From positions 8,355,001 through 8,419,000 of the forward strand of contig NZ_JAJOZB010000001.1 in NCBI RefSeq assembly GCF_023701745.1: a DNA stretch of 64,000 bases. Reading direction: 5' to 3'. How positions within the stretch are numbered: the stretch's first letter is position 1; each line of letters begins with the position of its first letter. The notes beneath the pieces are model-generated. The model did no database searches and was not told where the DNA came from. It worked only from the letters and a program-made list of their open reading frames with translations. Made by a program: the position numbers and the translations under genes. The DNA is from Streptomyces sp. RKAG293 (lineage in GTDB: Bacteria > Actinomycetota > Actinomycetes > Streptomycetales > Streptomycetaceae). This document shows, in pieces, positions 1 to 7,914 of this stretch.

Positions 1-1457
1 ATGACCCCCGCTTTCTCCCCCGCTTTCTCCGCCGCGTTCTCGGCCGGGTTCTCCGGCTGAGCCAGACCGAGCCCTTCCCACAGCGCGGCCACCGTCCGGT
101 GCCCGCCGATGGCCTCCAGGGCGTCGAGAGCGGTCCCGGGCACCGAGGGCAGGAGCGCGATCACCGTGTCCTCAGCGTCGGTGTGCCGCAGCCTGCGGAT
201 CGCGTCGAGCAGCGGTGCGGGGTCAGGAGCGGACGGAAGCAGACGCGTGATCGCTTCCCCGATCCGTGGCTCCTCGCTCCCGGACCCCTGCTCAGAGAGC
301 GCGACGAGCAGGTCCATCCTCCGTGGCCGGTCGAGGTCGGCGGCGGCTGTCTCCCGCTCCAGCAGGACGTGAACCATCGTCCGACGGCAGGTGAACAGGA
401 TCGTCGCGACCTGACCGGCCGGAATCGAGTGATCGGCCAGCGCCAGGCCGACGATGGCCGGCACGTCCGCCTCCGTGGGGAAGTGCCCGCGCCGGTGGAG
501 ACCACGCAGACACGTCACCACCGGCGCGGCGAACAGCAGCGGGTCCCGCGCGGCGCTCGCCGTCAACCAGGCGATGTCAGCACGGTCCGCCAGGTCGCCG
601 AGGAGTTCCATCGCGCGCCGCCGGAGACCCGGCGGCAGGTCGGGATCGTCGACGACCCGCAGCAGCGGGTGGCGGTGCCCGTGCCGGGCCGCGGTCGTGA
701 GCGCGGCCTCGGCCACGGCCGGTTCGGCGTTCGCCGCAACCGGGCCGAGAAAGGGGGCCAGCCGCCCCGCCGGCAACGGATCCAGCGCCGCCCACGGCTC
801 GGCGAGCGCCTTGAGCGCCTCGGTGGTGACGTCGGTGTTTCCGGTACCGAGCAGCCGCACCAGCTGTTCCCGGACCAGCGCCGGGGCCAGCAGCCCGGCG
901 TGCAGCCCCTGCCGGGCCAGTCGCAGCGCCGCGGCCGTCAGCACCGGGTCGCCGCTGCGCGCCAGTTCGTCCACGAGCTGCCCGGGCCGGTGCGCGTCGG
1001 CGACGGAGGCTCCCCGTACGGCCTGATAGAGCAGCTCTCCCGGCGGTTCCTTGCGGAGCATCGCCGGATCGTTGAGGAGCTCGGCGCGCAGCCAGGCGAT
1101 CCGCACCCGCACCGGTAGTGGCGCCGCACGCCACAACGGCCAGGGCCGACCGTCGAGGTGCGGCCCCAGCCGTTCGTAGAGTCCTGACAGTACGAGCGCC
1201 GCCTCGGGCGGTCCGGCCGCCGATCCGGGCAGCAGCGCGGCGAATGCGGCCGACTCGACGTCGTCGGGCAGCTGGTCCGAGGCGAGCCGCTCGGTCAGCA
1301 GGGTCAGCCCCAGGTACCGGATCCGGAGGTTCTCGTGCCGGACGAGACGTCCGAAGACGTCCGGCGAACAGGCCCGCACGTCCAACCGGTCCGCCAGCTG
1401 ACCGAAGTCGGCCCGGCGGAGCGCATCGTGGAAGTCTTCGTCCGCCGGGGTCGTCAT
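1..1457 (-). CDS. HEAT-repeat-like protein, C-terminus cut by window edge
   Basis: An open frame runs without a stop from the ATG at 1457 to the left edge, giving 485 codons. It is the only frame here with normal high-GC coding bias. The product is soluble, rich in Leu, Ala and Arg, and consists of successive short amphipathic helix pairs (for example LALADHSIPAG and LLVALSEQGS), as in actinobacterial HEAT/armadillo-type proteins of 800-1000 residues. No catalytic motif is visible, so a scaffold or protein-binding role is only inferred from the fold. A GTG lies just upstream at 1460 and could also be the start, because no clear ribosome-binding site decides between them. Near the cut edge there is a short Glu/Ala/Lys repeat. 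Confidence 0.65.
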   Translation of the reverse strand, partial: MTTPADEDFHDALRRADFGQLADRLDVRACSPDVFGRLVRHENLRIRYLGLTLLTERLASDQLPDDVESAAFAALLPGSAAGPPEAALVLSGLYERLGPHLDGRPWPLWRAAPLPVRVRIAWLRAELLNDPAMLRKEPPGELLYQAVRGASVADAHRPGQLVDELARSGDPVLTAAALRLARQGLHAGLLAPALVREQLVRLLGTGNTDVTTEALKALAEPWAALDPLPAGRLAPFLGPVAANAEPAVAEAALTTAARHGHRHPLLRVVDDPDLPPGLRRRAMELLGDLADRADIAWLTASAARDPLLFAAPVVTCLRGLHRRGHFPTEADVPAIVGLALADHSIPAGQVATILFTCRRTMVHVLLERETAAADLDRPRRMDLLVALSEQGSGSEEPRIGEAITRLLPSAPDPAPLLDAIRRLRHTDAEDTVIALLPSVPGTALDALEAIGGHRTVAALWEGLGLAQPENPAENAAEKAGEKAGV

Positions 1458-1530
1458 CACCGGATGCTAGCCGCGGCGATTCCGGCTCCACCAGCGGGTT
1501 TCCGGTAGCGGGTTCGCGGAGGAGCCGGTC

Positions 1531-1848
1531 TCAGTTCACATCGATCGCCGTGATCACGGGATTTCCCAAGGGCGCGGACTGCTCGTCCAGACCGGCACCG
1601 CGCAGCGCGCTCTCGGCGAGGGCGAGGGCCTCCGCACGTGCCGTGCCGCTGTTCTCCGCCTCCACCTCCAGGCGGAGGGTGAACGTGGAGGTGTCCGGGT
1701 TCAGGCTCAGCGCGTCGAGGTCCGCGGACTCGCCCTCCGCGACTTCATGGGGATCGGTGCCCTGGAGAGCCGCCAGGATCTTCCCCCTGGTCTCGGGGGT
1801 GAGCGGCGCTTTCAGGGTGCCCGGCAGGGAGACGACGAAATTACTCAT
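1531..1848 (-). CDS. hypothetical small protein (105 aa)
   Basis: The product is 105 residues, acidic and soluble, with no signal peptide or membrane segment. It begins MSNFVVSLPGTLKAPLTPET and has a two-part look: an N-terminal segment mentioning ETRGKILAALQG, and a C-terminal segment with a helix of Ala/Glu/Leu residues and an NPVITAIDVN end. Codon use is normal for the genome. It lies just upstream of the HEAT-like gene on the same strand, 73 bases apart, so the two may be co-transcribed. I do not recognise the family and assign no function. Confidence 0.6.
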   Translation of the reverse strand: MSNFVVSLPGTLKAPLTPETRGKILAALQGTDPHEVAEGESADLDALSLNPDTSTFTLRLEVEAENSGTARAEALALAESALRGAGLDEQSAPLGNPVITAIDVN

Positions 1849-2011
1849 GAGCGTCGACTACCCACTGCCGGGCATTTCCCACCAGGCCGGTGCGGGTGAA
1901 GCGCCCGGACGGGGCACAGCGTGCGCGCCGGCCCGCGGGCGTCGTTCCCGCAGGCGGGGGGCCATGGACGGGAGTGTCGTGTCGATCGTTCCCCGGGAAC
2001 GGTTCAGCCGT

Positions 2012-2043
2012 TCTGTTCGTCTACAGTGCTGTAGACGAACAGA
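2012..2043. promoter_or_regulatory. perfect 15-bp inverted repeat, likely operator
   Basis: Two perfect 15-base arms (left TCTGTTCGTCTACAG, right its reverse complement) are separated by the two bases TG. The core TACA-GTGC-TGTA resembles the TACA/TGTA dyads bound by BlaI/MecI/CopY-type winged-helix repressors. It lies 65 bases upstream of the PAP2 start, so it probably regulates that gene. A regulator of that family is not encoded nearby in this window. Confidence 0.55.
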
Positions 2044-2108
2044 TCCCGTCACGGGCCGACCGGCAACGGACGGTGCGCGCCGCTCGCCAGGCAAGGAGAC
2101 AGGCCGAC

Positions 2109-2813
2109 ATGGTCGCGAACCGGGTCGACCCCCGCGCTACGCGCCCACGCGCCCGATTCCCGGTCTCCCTCGCCGTCGCCGCGGTCTGCGCCGGGCTCTT
2201 CGTCTCGCTGGCGGTGTTCGTCGGCGTCCGCCACGGGGCGCCGTTCCCCGGGGACCGGGCCGCGCACACCTGGTCGGTGGCCCACCGGCCGCACTTCGCG
2301 CTGACCGTGGCGCGCCGGGTCACCGCGAGCGGTACCGGGTTCTGGCCGTACGCGATGGCGGTGGCCGCCGGGCTGATCGTGGGCCGCGGGAGCCGGCAGC
2401 GGATGTACGCGGTGGTCGCGGCCGCCGCCTTCCTCGGCGTCGGGCAGGCCGTCCGGTACGGCCTGATGGAAGCGATCGGCCGGGCCCGGCCGCCGGTCGG
2501 CGACTGGGCCGGCCACGCGGCCGGCTACGCCTTCCCGTCCGGGCACGCCACCACCTCGGCGATGGCCGCCGGTCTGCTGGCCTGGGCCGTGGTCGTCCGC
2601 GGACGCCCGGCGGTCGCGCGAACGTGCTGCGCCGTTCTGCTGTGCTGGGCCGCGGCCGTCGGCGGTACCCGGGTCTATCTCGGGATGCACTGGCCGAGCG
2701 ATGTGCTCGCCGGGTGGCTGCTGGCCGCGGCCTGGATCGGTCTTGGCGTGGCCCTTTACGCGCGGTATTTCGCGCGTCTCATCCCGGATGGCGGCCGACC
2801 CCTGAACCGATGA
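2109..2813 (+). CDS. PAP2-family membrane phosphatase
   Basis: A 234-residue integral membrane protein with about five to six hydrophobic segments. It carries the three phosphatase motifs of the PAP2/lipid phosphate phosphatase family: GRARPP near residue 125, PSGHATTS near 143-150, and GTRVYLGMHWPSD near 186-198, where the two histidines and the aspartate form the active site. Family members dephosphorylate undecaprenyl pyrophosphate, phosphatidate or phosphatidylglycerophosphate at the membrane; which one applies here cannot be told. The ATG at 2109 is chosen because AAGGAGA lies 9 bases upstream; the open frame extends further 5' but lacks a good site. A strong palindrome at 2012-2043 lies in its promoter region. 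Confidence 0.85.
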   Translation: MVANRVDPRATRPRARFPVSLAVAAVCAGLFVSLAVFVGVRHGAPFPGDRAAHTWSVAHRPHFALTVARRVTASGTGFWPYAMAVAAGLIVGRGSRQRMYAVVAAAAFLGVGQAVRYGLMEAIGRARPPVGDWAGHAAGYAFPSGHATTSAMAAGLLAWAVVVRGRPAVARTCCAVLLCWAAAVGGTRVYLGMHWPSDVLAGWLLAAAWIGLGVALYARYFARLIPDGGRPLNR

Positions 2814-2832
2814 GACGTCACCCTGCCGCCGG

Positions 2833-3468
2833 TCAGCGGACGGCGTAGCCGCGCAGGCCGTTCTCAACGAGATCGAACGCGGCCTCGGCCCGTGCCACCG
2901 CGTCCTCGTACATGGCGTCGGGGGTCTCGCCGGTGAGCAGCCTGCGGTGGTTCTCGGTGATCAGGGCGTTGCGGGCGCCGAGCAGTTGGGCGGCGGCGAC
3001 CTGCGCGATGACCGGGTCGCCGGTCTCCTCCGCCAGTCCGGCGGCGAGCAGGTCGGCGCTGCGGGCGCCGAAGGAGTGGGCGCGGATGAGCAGGGCCGGG
3101 GTGTCCTGGATGAGCTGGCGGACCCGCACCACGTGCTGGTCGTCGTTGAGGCCGACGGAGGCGTCGTGAGCGCCGAGGGCCTCGATGAAATGCCGGCGCA
3201 GCGCGGCGACCGCCGACTCGCCGGCGGCGCGTTCACGCACGACGCGCGCGGGGTCGCCGATGTGCTCCTCCATCGGGCCGAGCGCCAAGTCCTCTTTGGT
3301 GGCCACGTAGTTGAAGACCGTCATCTTCGACACATCGGCGGCTGCCGCGATCTCTGCCACGGACACCTGGTCGAAGCCGCGCTCGCTGAAGAGGTCGATC
3401 GCCACCGACCACAGCCGGCGGCGGGTCTGGAGCTTCTTGCGCTCCCGCAGTCCCAACTCCTGAGTCAT
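2833..3468 (-). CDS. TetR-family transcriptional regulator
   Basis: About 211 residues. The N-terminal domain has the TetR helix-turn-helix: residues around 35-60 read SVAEIAAAADVSKMTVFNY followed by KEDL. The C-terminal ligand-binding half is helical and variable, as usual. The gene is divergent from an MFS multidrug-type transporter, with only about 80 bases between the starts. This is the standard arrangement in which the TetR protein represses the pump and itself until a substrate of the pump binds. A GTG three codons upstream (3477) is an alternative start. An inverted repeat in the shared promoter (3489-3530) is the likely binding site. Confidence 0.9.
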   Translation of the reverse strand: MTQELGLRERKKLQTRRRLWSVAIDLFSERGFDQVSVAEIAAAADVSKMTVFNYVATKEDLALGPMEEHIGDPARVVRERAAGESAVAALRRHFIEALGAHDASVGLNDDQHVVRVRQLIQDTPALLIRAHSFGARSADLLAAGLAEETGDPVIAQVAAAQLLGARNALITENHRRLLTGETPDAMYEDAVARAEAAFDLVENGLRGYAVR

Positions 3469-3488
3469 GAGAATCACTGTACCAGGAT

Positions 3489-3530
3489 GAAATATGTGCC
3501 GAGATTAAGTCTTGACTCAGTACATATTTC
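3489..3530. promoter_or_regulatory. inverted repeat in TetR/MFS divergent promoter
   Basis: Nine-base arms GAAATATGT (3489-3497) and ACATATTTC (3522-3530) flank 24 bases in the short intergenic region. They are AT-rich against a GC-rich background. A TTGACT hexamer at 3512-3517 may be a -35 element for the pump gene. The spacing is longer than for a simple TetR operator, so it could be two half-sites of a wider site. Confidence 0.4.
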
Positions 3531-3548
3531 TGCGCCATGGTGTTGCCC

Positions 3549-5033
3549 ATGACGACACCGCTGATGACCGAACGCCAGCGCAAGACCGGCTTCTTCCTCT
3601 GCCTCGCCACGATCGTGCTCGCCGTCCTGGACCAGAACATCGTGTCCGCGGCGACCGTCCCGATCGTCCGCGACCTCGATCCGGACCATGGCGTCGACCT
3701 CATTCCCTGGCTGATCAGCGCGTTCGCGCTGGCCGCCACCGCGGCGCTGCCGCTGTACGGAAAGCTCTGCGACGTCCTCGGCGCCAAGCGGGTCTTCCTC
3801 GGGGCGGTCACCGTCTTCCTGGCCGGTTCCGCGCTCTGCGGCGCGGCCCAGTCGATGGGACAGCTGATCGCCTTCCGTGCGCTGCAGGGGATCGGGGGCG
3901 GCGGTCTGATGAGCGTCACCATGGTGGTGATGGCCCACCTCAAGGGCCCCCAGGAGAAGGCGGGCGCCGGAAAGAGCGGCAGCTTCGGCGGCATCGTCGC
4001 CGGCGTGGGCATGGCACTCGGTCCGCTCGTCGGCGGCCTGCTCTCCGACCACGCCGACTGGCGCTGGATCTTCTACGTGAACCTGCCCGTCGGCCTCGCG
4101 GTGCTCTTCTTCGCGGCCCGCACGCTGAAGCTCCCGCACCACACCCGGCGTCACCGCATCGACTTCCTCGGCGCGGGACTGGCCGCCGCCTTCTCGACGT
4201 CCCTGCTGCTCGTCACCGAATGGGGCGGCAAGCAGTACGCCTGGACCTCGCCGCTCGTCCTCGGCCTGATCTGCGGATCCGTCGCCGCCCTCGGGCTCTT
4301 CCTCTGGCGGCAGGCCACCGCCGCCGAGCCCGTCCTGCCGCTCACGATGTTCCGGCACCCGAACCTGCGGATCGGCTTCGCGGTGCAGGGCCTGGTGGGG
4401 ATGGCCCTGATGGGCTCCATCGTCTACATCATGATCTACCTGCAGGTCGTGCGCGGGCTGCCCGCCACCTCCGCCGGGCTCTTCCTGCTGCCGATGGCCT
4501 TCGGGATGACCGTGGTCGGCATCGCCTCCGGCAGACTCGCCGTGGCCGGCTGGTCGCACAAGACCTTCGTCATCAGCGGCACGGCCTGCGCGGTGGTCGC
4601 GATGCTGCTGCTCGCCACCACCGGAGCCGGCACCGGCCTGTGGGTCATCCGCGCCGAACTGCTGCTCCTGGGAGTCGCGTTCGGCCAGCTCGTCGGACAA
4701 CTGCTGCAGCTGATCCAGGACTCGGCGCCGCGTGAACAGCTCGGCGTGGCCACCACCGGCATCCGCTTCTTCCAGACCCTCGGCAGCGCGCTCGGCGCCG
4801 CGCTGTTCGGCACCCTGCTCACCCGGGTCTTCGCCGCCAGGATGCCCGGCGGAAACACCAGCACCATCGGAACGCTGACGGGCCGGCAGCACGAGGTGGC
4901 GGTGCACGCCTTCGTCACCTCGATGGACGTCGTCTTCCTCGCCGCCGCCGGGATCATGGCGCTGGCGCTCCTGATCGCCTCCCGGCTGCCGGCCCGCAAG
5001 CCCGCCCAGCTGGAGGTCGCCATCGCGGCCTGA
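3549..5033 (+). CDS. MFS drug exporter, EmrB/QacA (DHA2) type
   Basis: A 494-residue permease with about 14 hydrophobic segments, the count typical of the DHA2 proton-antiporter group. The N-terminus carries VLDQNIVSAATVPIV, the family form of motif D1 (LDxTIVNVALP-like), and GKLCDVLGAKRVF between TM2 and TM3 is motif A. These pumps expel amphipathic drugs, dyes or endogenous antibiotics in exchange for protons. The divergent TetR gene indicates substrate-inducible control. ATG 3549 gives the usual N-terminus MTTPLMTERQRKTG; the ATG at 3537 would add four residues. A strong terminator follows at 5044-5085. Confidence 0.9.
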   Translation: MTTPLMTERQRKTGFFLCLATIVLAVLDQNIVSAATVPIVRDLDPDHGVDLIPWLISAFALAATAALPLYGKLCDVLGAKRVFLGAVTVFLAGSALCGAAQSMGQLIAFRALQGIGGGGLMSVTMVVMAHLKGPQEKAGAGKSGSFGGIVAGVGMALGPLVGGLLSDHADWRWIFYVNLPVGLAVLFFAARTLKLPHHTRRHRIDFLGAGLAAAFSTSLLLVTEWGGKQYAWTSPLVLGLICGSVAALGLFLWRQATAAEPVLPLTMFRHPNLRIGFAVQGLVGMALMGSIVYIMIYLQVVRGLPATSAGLFLLPMAFGMTVVGIASGRLAVAGWSHKTFVISGTACAVVAMLLLATTGAGTGLWVIRAELLLLGVAFGQLVGQLLQLIQDSAPREQLGVATTGIRFFQTLGSALGAALFGTLLTRVFAARMPGGNTSTIGTLTGRQHEVAVHAFVTSMDVVFLAAAGIMALALLIASRLPARKPAQLEVAIAA

Positions 5034-5043
5034 ACCACGGTGC

Positions 5044-5085
5044 GCGACGGCCCCGCCCCGGATGCGTACCGGGCGGGGCCGTCGC
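5044..5085 (+). terminator. rho-independent-like hairpin after MFS gene
   Basis: A perfect 15-bp stem (GCGACGGCCCCGCCC with its complement) and a 12-base loop, starting 11 bases after the MFS stop codon. It lacks a U-tract, which is usual for Streptomyces terminators. Confidence 0.8.
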
Positions 5086-5161
5086 GTCCACCGGGACACC
5101 CCGGCCGCCCGGCCCGGGTCAGGTACAGTGTTGCCGTCGTTACCAATGATCAACTGAGGAG

Positions 5162-5233
5162 GTGGGACCCATCACCGCTGTATCAGGTCGGGTGCTCCCC
5201 CTTCGCGGCCGTGCGGCTCACCGTCAGGCATAG
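5162..5233 (+). CDS. possible 23-codon upstream ORF / leader
   Basis: A GTG preceded directly by GAGGAG opens a 23-codon frame ending at the TAG of 5231-5233. It encodes a short arginine-rich peptide containing SGRVLPLRGRAAHRQA. It sits about 40 bases before the chosen start of the PrmC-related gene, and an alternative GTG of that gene (5234) directly abuts its stop codon. It could be a regulatory leader peptide for the methyltransferase or an accidental frame; the overlapping frame also encodes a short Arg-rich stretch. Third-position bias is not decisive. Confidence 0.25.
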   Translation: MGPITAVSGRVLPLRGRAAHRQA

Positions 5234-5275
5234 GTGACCCGCGGGAGCGCCCAGAGGCGTTCCGAAAGGCTCATC

Positions 5276-6088
5276 GTGCCGGCTTCATCATCAGTGTTTC
5301 CGTTCCCCGCCATCGTCACCAGGCTTCGCGCCGCCGGCTGTGTGTTCGCCGAGGACGAGGCGGAGTTGATCGTCTCCACCGCACGCACCCCCGCCGAACT
5401 CGCCGCCATGGTGGAACGGCGCGTCGTCGGTCTGCCCCTCGAACACGTCCTCGGCTGGGCGGAGTTCCACGGCCGCCGGTACGCCGTCGACCCCGGGGTC
5501 TTCGTGCCCCGCCGCCGCACCGAGTTCCTCGTCGATCAGGCGGCGGCCCTTCTCCTGCCGGATTCCGTGGTCGTCGACCTGTGCTGCGGATCCGGCGCAC
5601 TCGGCGCCGCTCTCGTGGCCGGCCGGGACCCGGGCGCCGGGCACGGCCCGGTCGAGCTGTACGCCGCCGACATCGACCCCGCCGCGGTGCGCTGCGCCCG
5701 GCGCAACGTCGACGCCGTCGGTGGCCGGGTGTACGAAGGGGACCTCTACGAGCCGCTGCCCGCCGCGTTGCGGGACCGTGTCGGAATCCTGCTCGCGAAC
5801 GTGCCGTACGTACCGACCGAAGAGATCGAACTGCTCCCCACGGAGGCCCGGCTCCATGAGGCCCGGGTGGCACTCGACGGCGGTACGGACGGACTGGACG
5901 TGCTGCGGCGGGTGACCGCGGAAGCGCTCCGGTGGCTGGCCCCGGGAGGCCGGCTGCTCTTCGAGACCAGCGAGCGGCAGGTTCCGGAGGCCGTCGCCAT
6001 CGTCACCCGCGACGGACTGATCCCCCGGGTGGCACGTTCCGAGGAGCTGTATGCCACCGTCGTCATCGGCACCAGGCCGCCGGGGTAG
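5276..6088 (+). CDS. PrmC/HemK-related N5-glutamine methyltransferase-like protein
   Basis: About 270 residues with a class I SAM-binding fold: motif I VVDLCCGSGALGAAL, an acidic AADIDPAAV loop, and the catalytic tetrapeptide region LLANVPYVPT. The PrmC family uses NPPY to bind a glutamine side chain; this subgroup of unknown substrate carries N-x-PYVPT instead, which fits the sequence. The N-terminal helical substrate domain is also present. The GTG at 5276 is chosen because GAAAGG lies 6 bases upstream and the protein then starts where the conserved part begins. A longer GTG start at 5234 is possible. The true release-factor enzyme prmC is normally beside prfA, which is not here. Confidence 0.8.
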   Translation: MPASSSVFPFPAIVTRLRAAGCVFAEDEAELIVSTARTPAELAAMVERRVVGLPLEHVLGWAEFHGRRYAVDPGVFVPRRRTEFLVDQAAALLLPDSVVVDLCCGSGALGAALVAGRDPGAGHGPVELYAADIDPAAVRCARRNVDAVGGRVYEGDLYEPLPAALRDRVGILLANVPYVPTEEIELLPTEARLHEARVALDGGTDGLDVLRRVTAEALRWLAPGGRLLFETSERQVPEAVAIVTRDGLIPRVARSEELYATVVIGTRPPG

Positions 6089-6189
6089 TCCCCCAGGGCA
6101 CCGGCCGCCCGTGCTCCGGTTTCGCGTCCTGGAGGGTGGGTTGTTCACGGTTTGCGTGCCCTCTCGCCGTCCCGCGCGTTACATCGATC

Positions 6190-6447
6190 ATGAACGTTCG
6201 TCGATTTCTCACCGCCGCCGCCGCAAGTTCCGCGCTCCTTGCCGCCGCCGCCCCCTGTGCCCAGGCTCTTGACTTCGGAGGAACCCTGAGTGGCACGGCG
6301 CAGACCGCCGCGACCACCGGCCAGCAGGCCAAGGAAGCGGCGCAGAGCGTCGTCGGAGACAAGCTGGACAAGAAGGTGGGAGCGGTCAAGGACACCGTGA
6401 AGGCGGGCAAGGACGCGATGAAGGCCGGCCACGAACTGGTCAGCTGA
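6190..6447 (+). CDS. small secreted protein (85 aa)
   Basis: The N-terminus MNVRRFLTAAAASSALLAAA is a Sec signal peptide ending at about AQA (residues 25-27). The mature part of about 58 residues is a lysine/alanine-rich amphipathic helix with repeated VKDTVKAGKDAMKAGHEL-type segments and no cysteine. Comparable short helical secreted proteins are common in streptomycetes and their roles are unknown. The gene stands alone, with a hairpin terminator downstream at 6488-6510. Confidence 0.7.
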   Translation: MNVRRFLTAAAASSALLAAAAPCAQALDFGGTLSGTAQTAATTGQQAKEAAQSVVGDKLDKKVGAVKDTVKAGKDAMKAGHELVS

Positions 6448-6487
6448 GCGCACCCGCAGTTCGGGCGCCGTCTCCCGGTCCTCCTGA

Positions 6488-6510
6488 TCACCCGGTCGGC
6501 GACCGGGTGA
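6488..6510 (+). terminator. hairpin terminator after small secreted protein gene
   Basis: A ten-base stem (TCACCCGGTC with its complement) and a three-base loop (GGC), 40 bases after the stop codon at 6447. Confidence 0.6.
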
Positions 6511-6654
6511 CGCTGCCGGCGACACCAGGAGGATGCGTCGCGGCCCGGACCGGCGCGGGTAACTTCACACCCACGCCGGTCCGCCCGAAGCCCCGTTCCG
6601 GTCTCCGGCTCAGGTCCGACGCCTGAGCGCTCCATGATCGGGAAGGGGTGGGAG

Positions 6655-7880
6655 ATGCCCGTCGTACCTGATCCCGTCGTCAAACTCGTCCAGAAGTCCA
6701 ACGAACCGGTCGTCGCCCAGACCCTGCGCTCCACCGCCGCAGCGGTCATCGCCTATCAGGCCGCGGTGTGGCTCACCCCCAACCGGCCCCTCTGACGGCG
6801 CCGCTGACCGCGCTCCTCGTCGTCCAGGTCACCTTGTACGCCACGCTGACGACGGGGATCCGCCGCGTCAACGCGGTGGTGGCCGGCGTCCTCATCGCGA
6901 GCGCCTTCAGCTCCCTGGTCGGGCTGAACTGGTGGACCCTGGGCCTGACGATTCTCACCTCGCTGGTCATCGGACGCTTCGTACGGGTGGATGAATTCGT
7001 CCCCGAGGTCGCGATCAGCGCCATGCTCGTCCTGGGCGTCAGCCAGGTGGCGAACACCGCGTGGGACCGCATCCTGGAGACCCTGATCGGCGCCGGGGTG
7101 GGCCTCCTGTTCAACCTCTTGTTCGCGCCACCCGTCTGGGTGGAGTCCGCGGGGGAGTCCATCGAGGGGCTGGCCCGCCGCATGGGCCGGCTCTTCCGCG
7201 ACATCGGCGGTGAGCTGTCCGGGCACACCCCCGTCGAACGCGCCGCCGGCCGGCTGCACGAGGCCCGCCGTCTCGACCACGACATCGTCGAGGTGGACGC
7301 CTCGCTGCGGCAGGCGGAGGAGAGCCTGCGGTGGAACCCGCGGGTCCGCGAGGGGCTGCTGTCCCGGGTCGTCCTGCGGACGGGCCTGGACACGCTGGAG
7401 ATCTGCGCCGTGGTGCTGCGGGTCCTGACCCGGACACTGACGGACCTCGCGAAGGAACGCACCGAAGAGGCGCTGTTCCCCGCCGACGTGGCGGTCGCAC
7501 TCAACGATCTGCTGCGCCATGTGGCCGTCGCCGTCGAGAACTTCGCCGTACTGATCACCACACAGGTGAGCGCGAACGCGGAGGAGGCGGAGGAAGAGCT
7601 CAGCCGGGCGCTCGAGCAGAGCGCCGTGCACCGCGAAACGGTGGCGCACCTGCTGCTGGACAAGGTGCGCGAGCACCCGCGCCAATGGCAGCTGCACGGG
7701 GCGCTGCTGGCGGAGATCGACCGGATCCTGGACGAGCTGGACGTGGAGAAGCGCTCGGTCCGGCTGGTCGAGGAACTCGACCGCTACTCCCGGGAGCAGC
7801 GCGAGCGCTTCCCGCGCCTCGACGCCTTCAAGCGGCGCCTGCTGGGCGCGGGCCCGCGCCTCTCCCGGGCCGATCCGTGA
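6655..7880 (+). pseudogene. FUSC-type aromatic acid exporter gene with a one-base frameshift
   Basis: The first frame starts at ATG 6655, with GGGGTGGGAG just upstream, and encodes an N-terminus with QTLRSTAAAVIAYQAAVWLTP before a premature TGA at 6793. The -1 frame continues the same protein with PAPLTAPLTALLVVQVTLY and runs to 7880. Adding one C to the run CCCCC at 6776-6780 restores one 408-residue protein reading LTPQPAPLTAPL across the join. The second part has several membrane segments, then a long cytoplasmic helical domain rich in Glu/Arg, as in the FUSC/aromatic acid exporter family. Either the gene is inactivated, slippage on the C-run restores it, a GTG at 6768 starts a shortened product, or the base is a sequencing error. 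Confidence 0.75.
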
Positions 7881-7914
7881 TGCCGGGTACGCGCCCGCGG
7901 GGTGTCGGCCGCGG

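Noticed and set aside
1118..2848. 576-aa plus-strand frame across three genes
   Set aside because: Arg/Pro-rich, covers the HEAT-like start, the small leftward gene and the PAP2 gene in another frame.
3474..5153. 559-aa frame antisense to the MFS pump
   Set aside because: Shadow frame; the plus strand encodes a well-formed 14-segment transporter.
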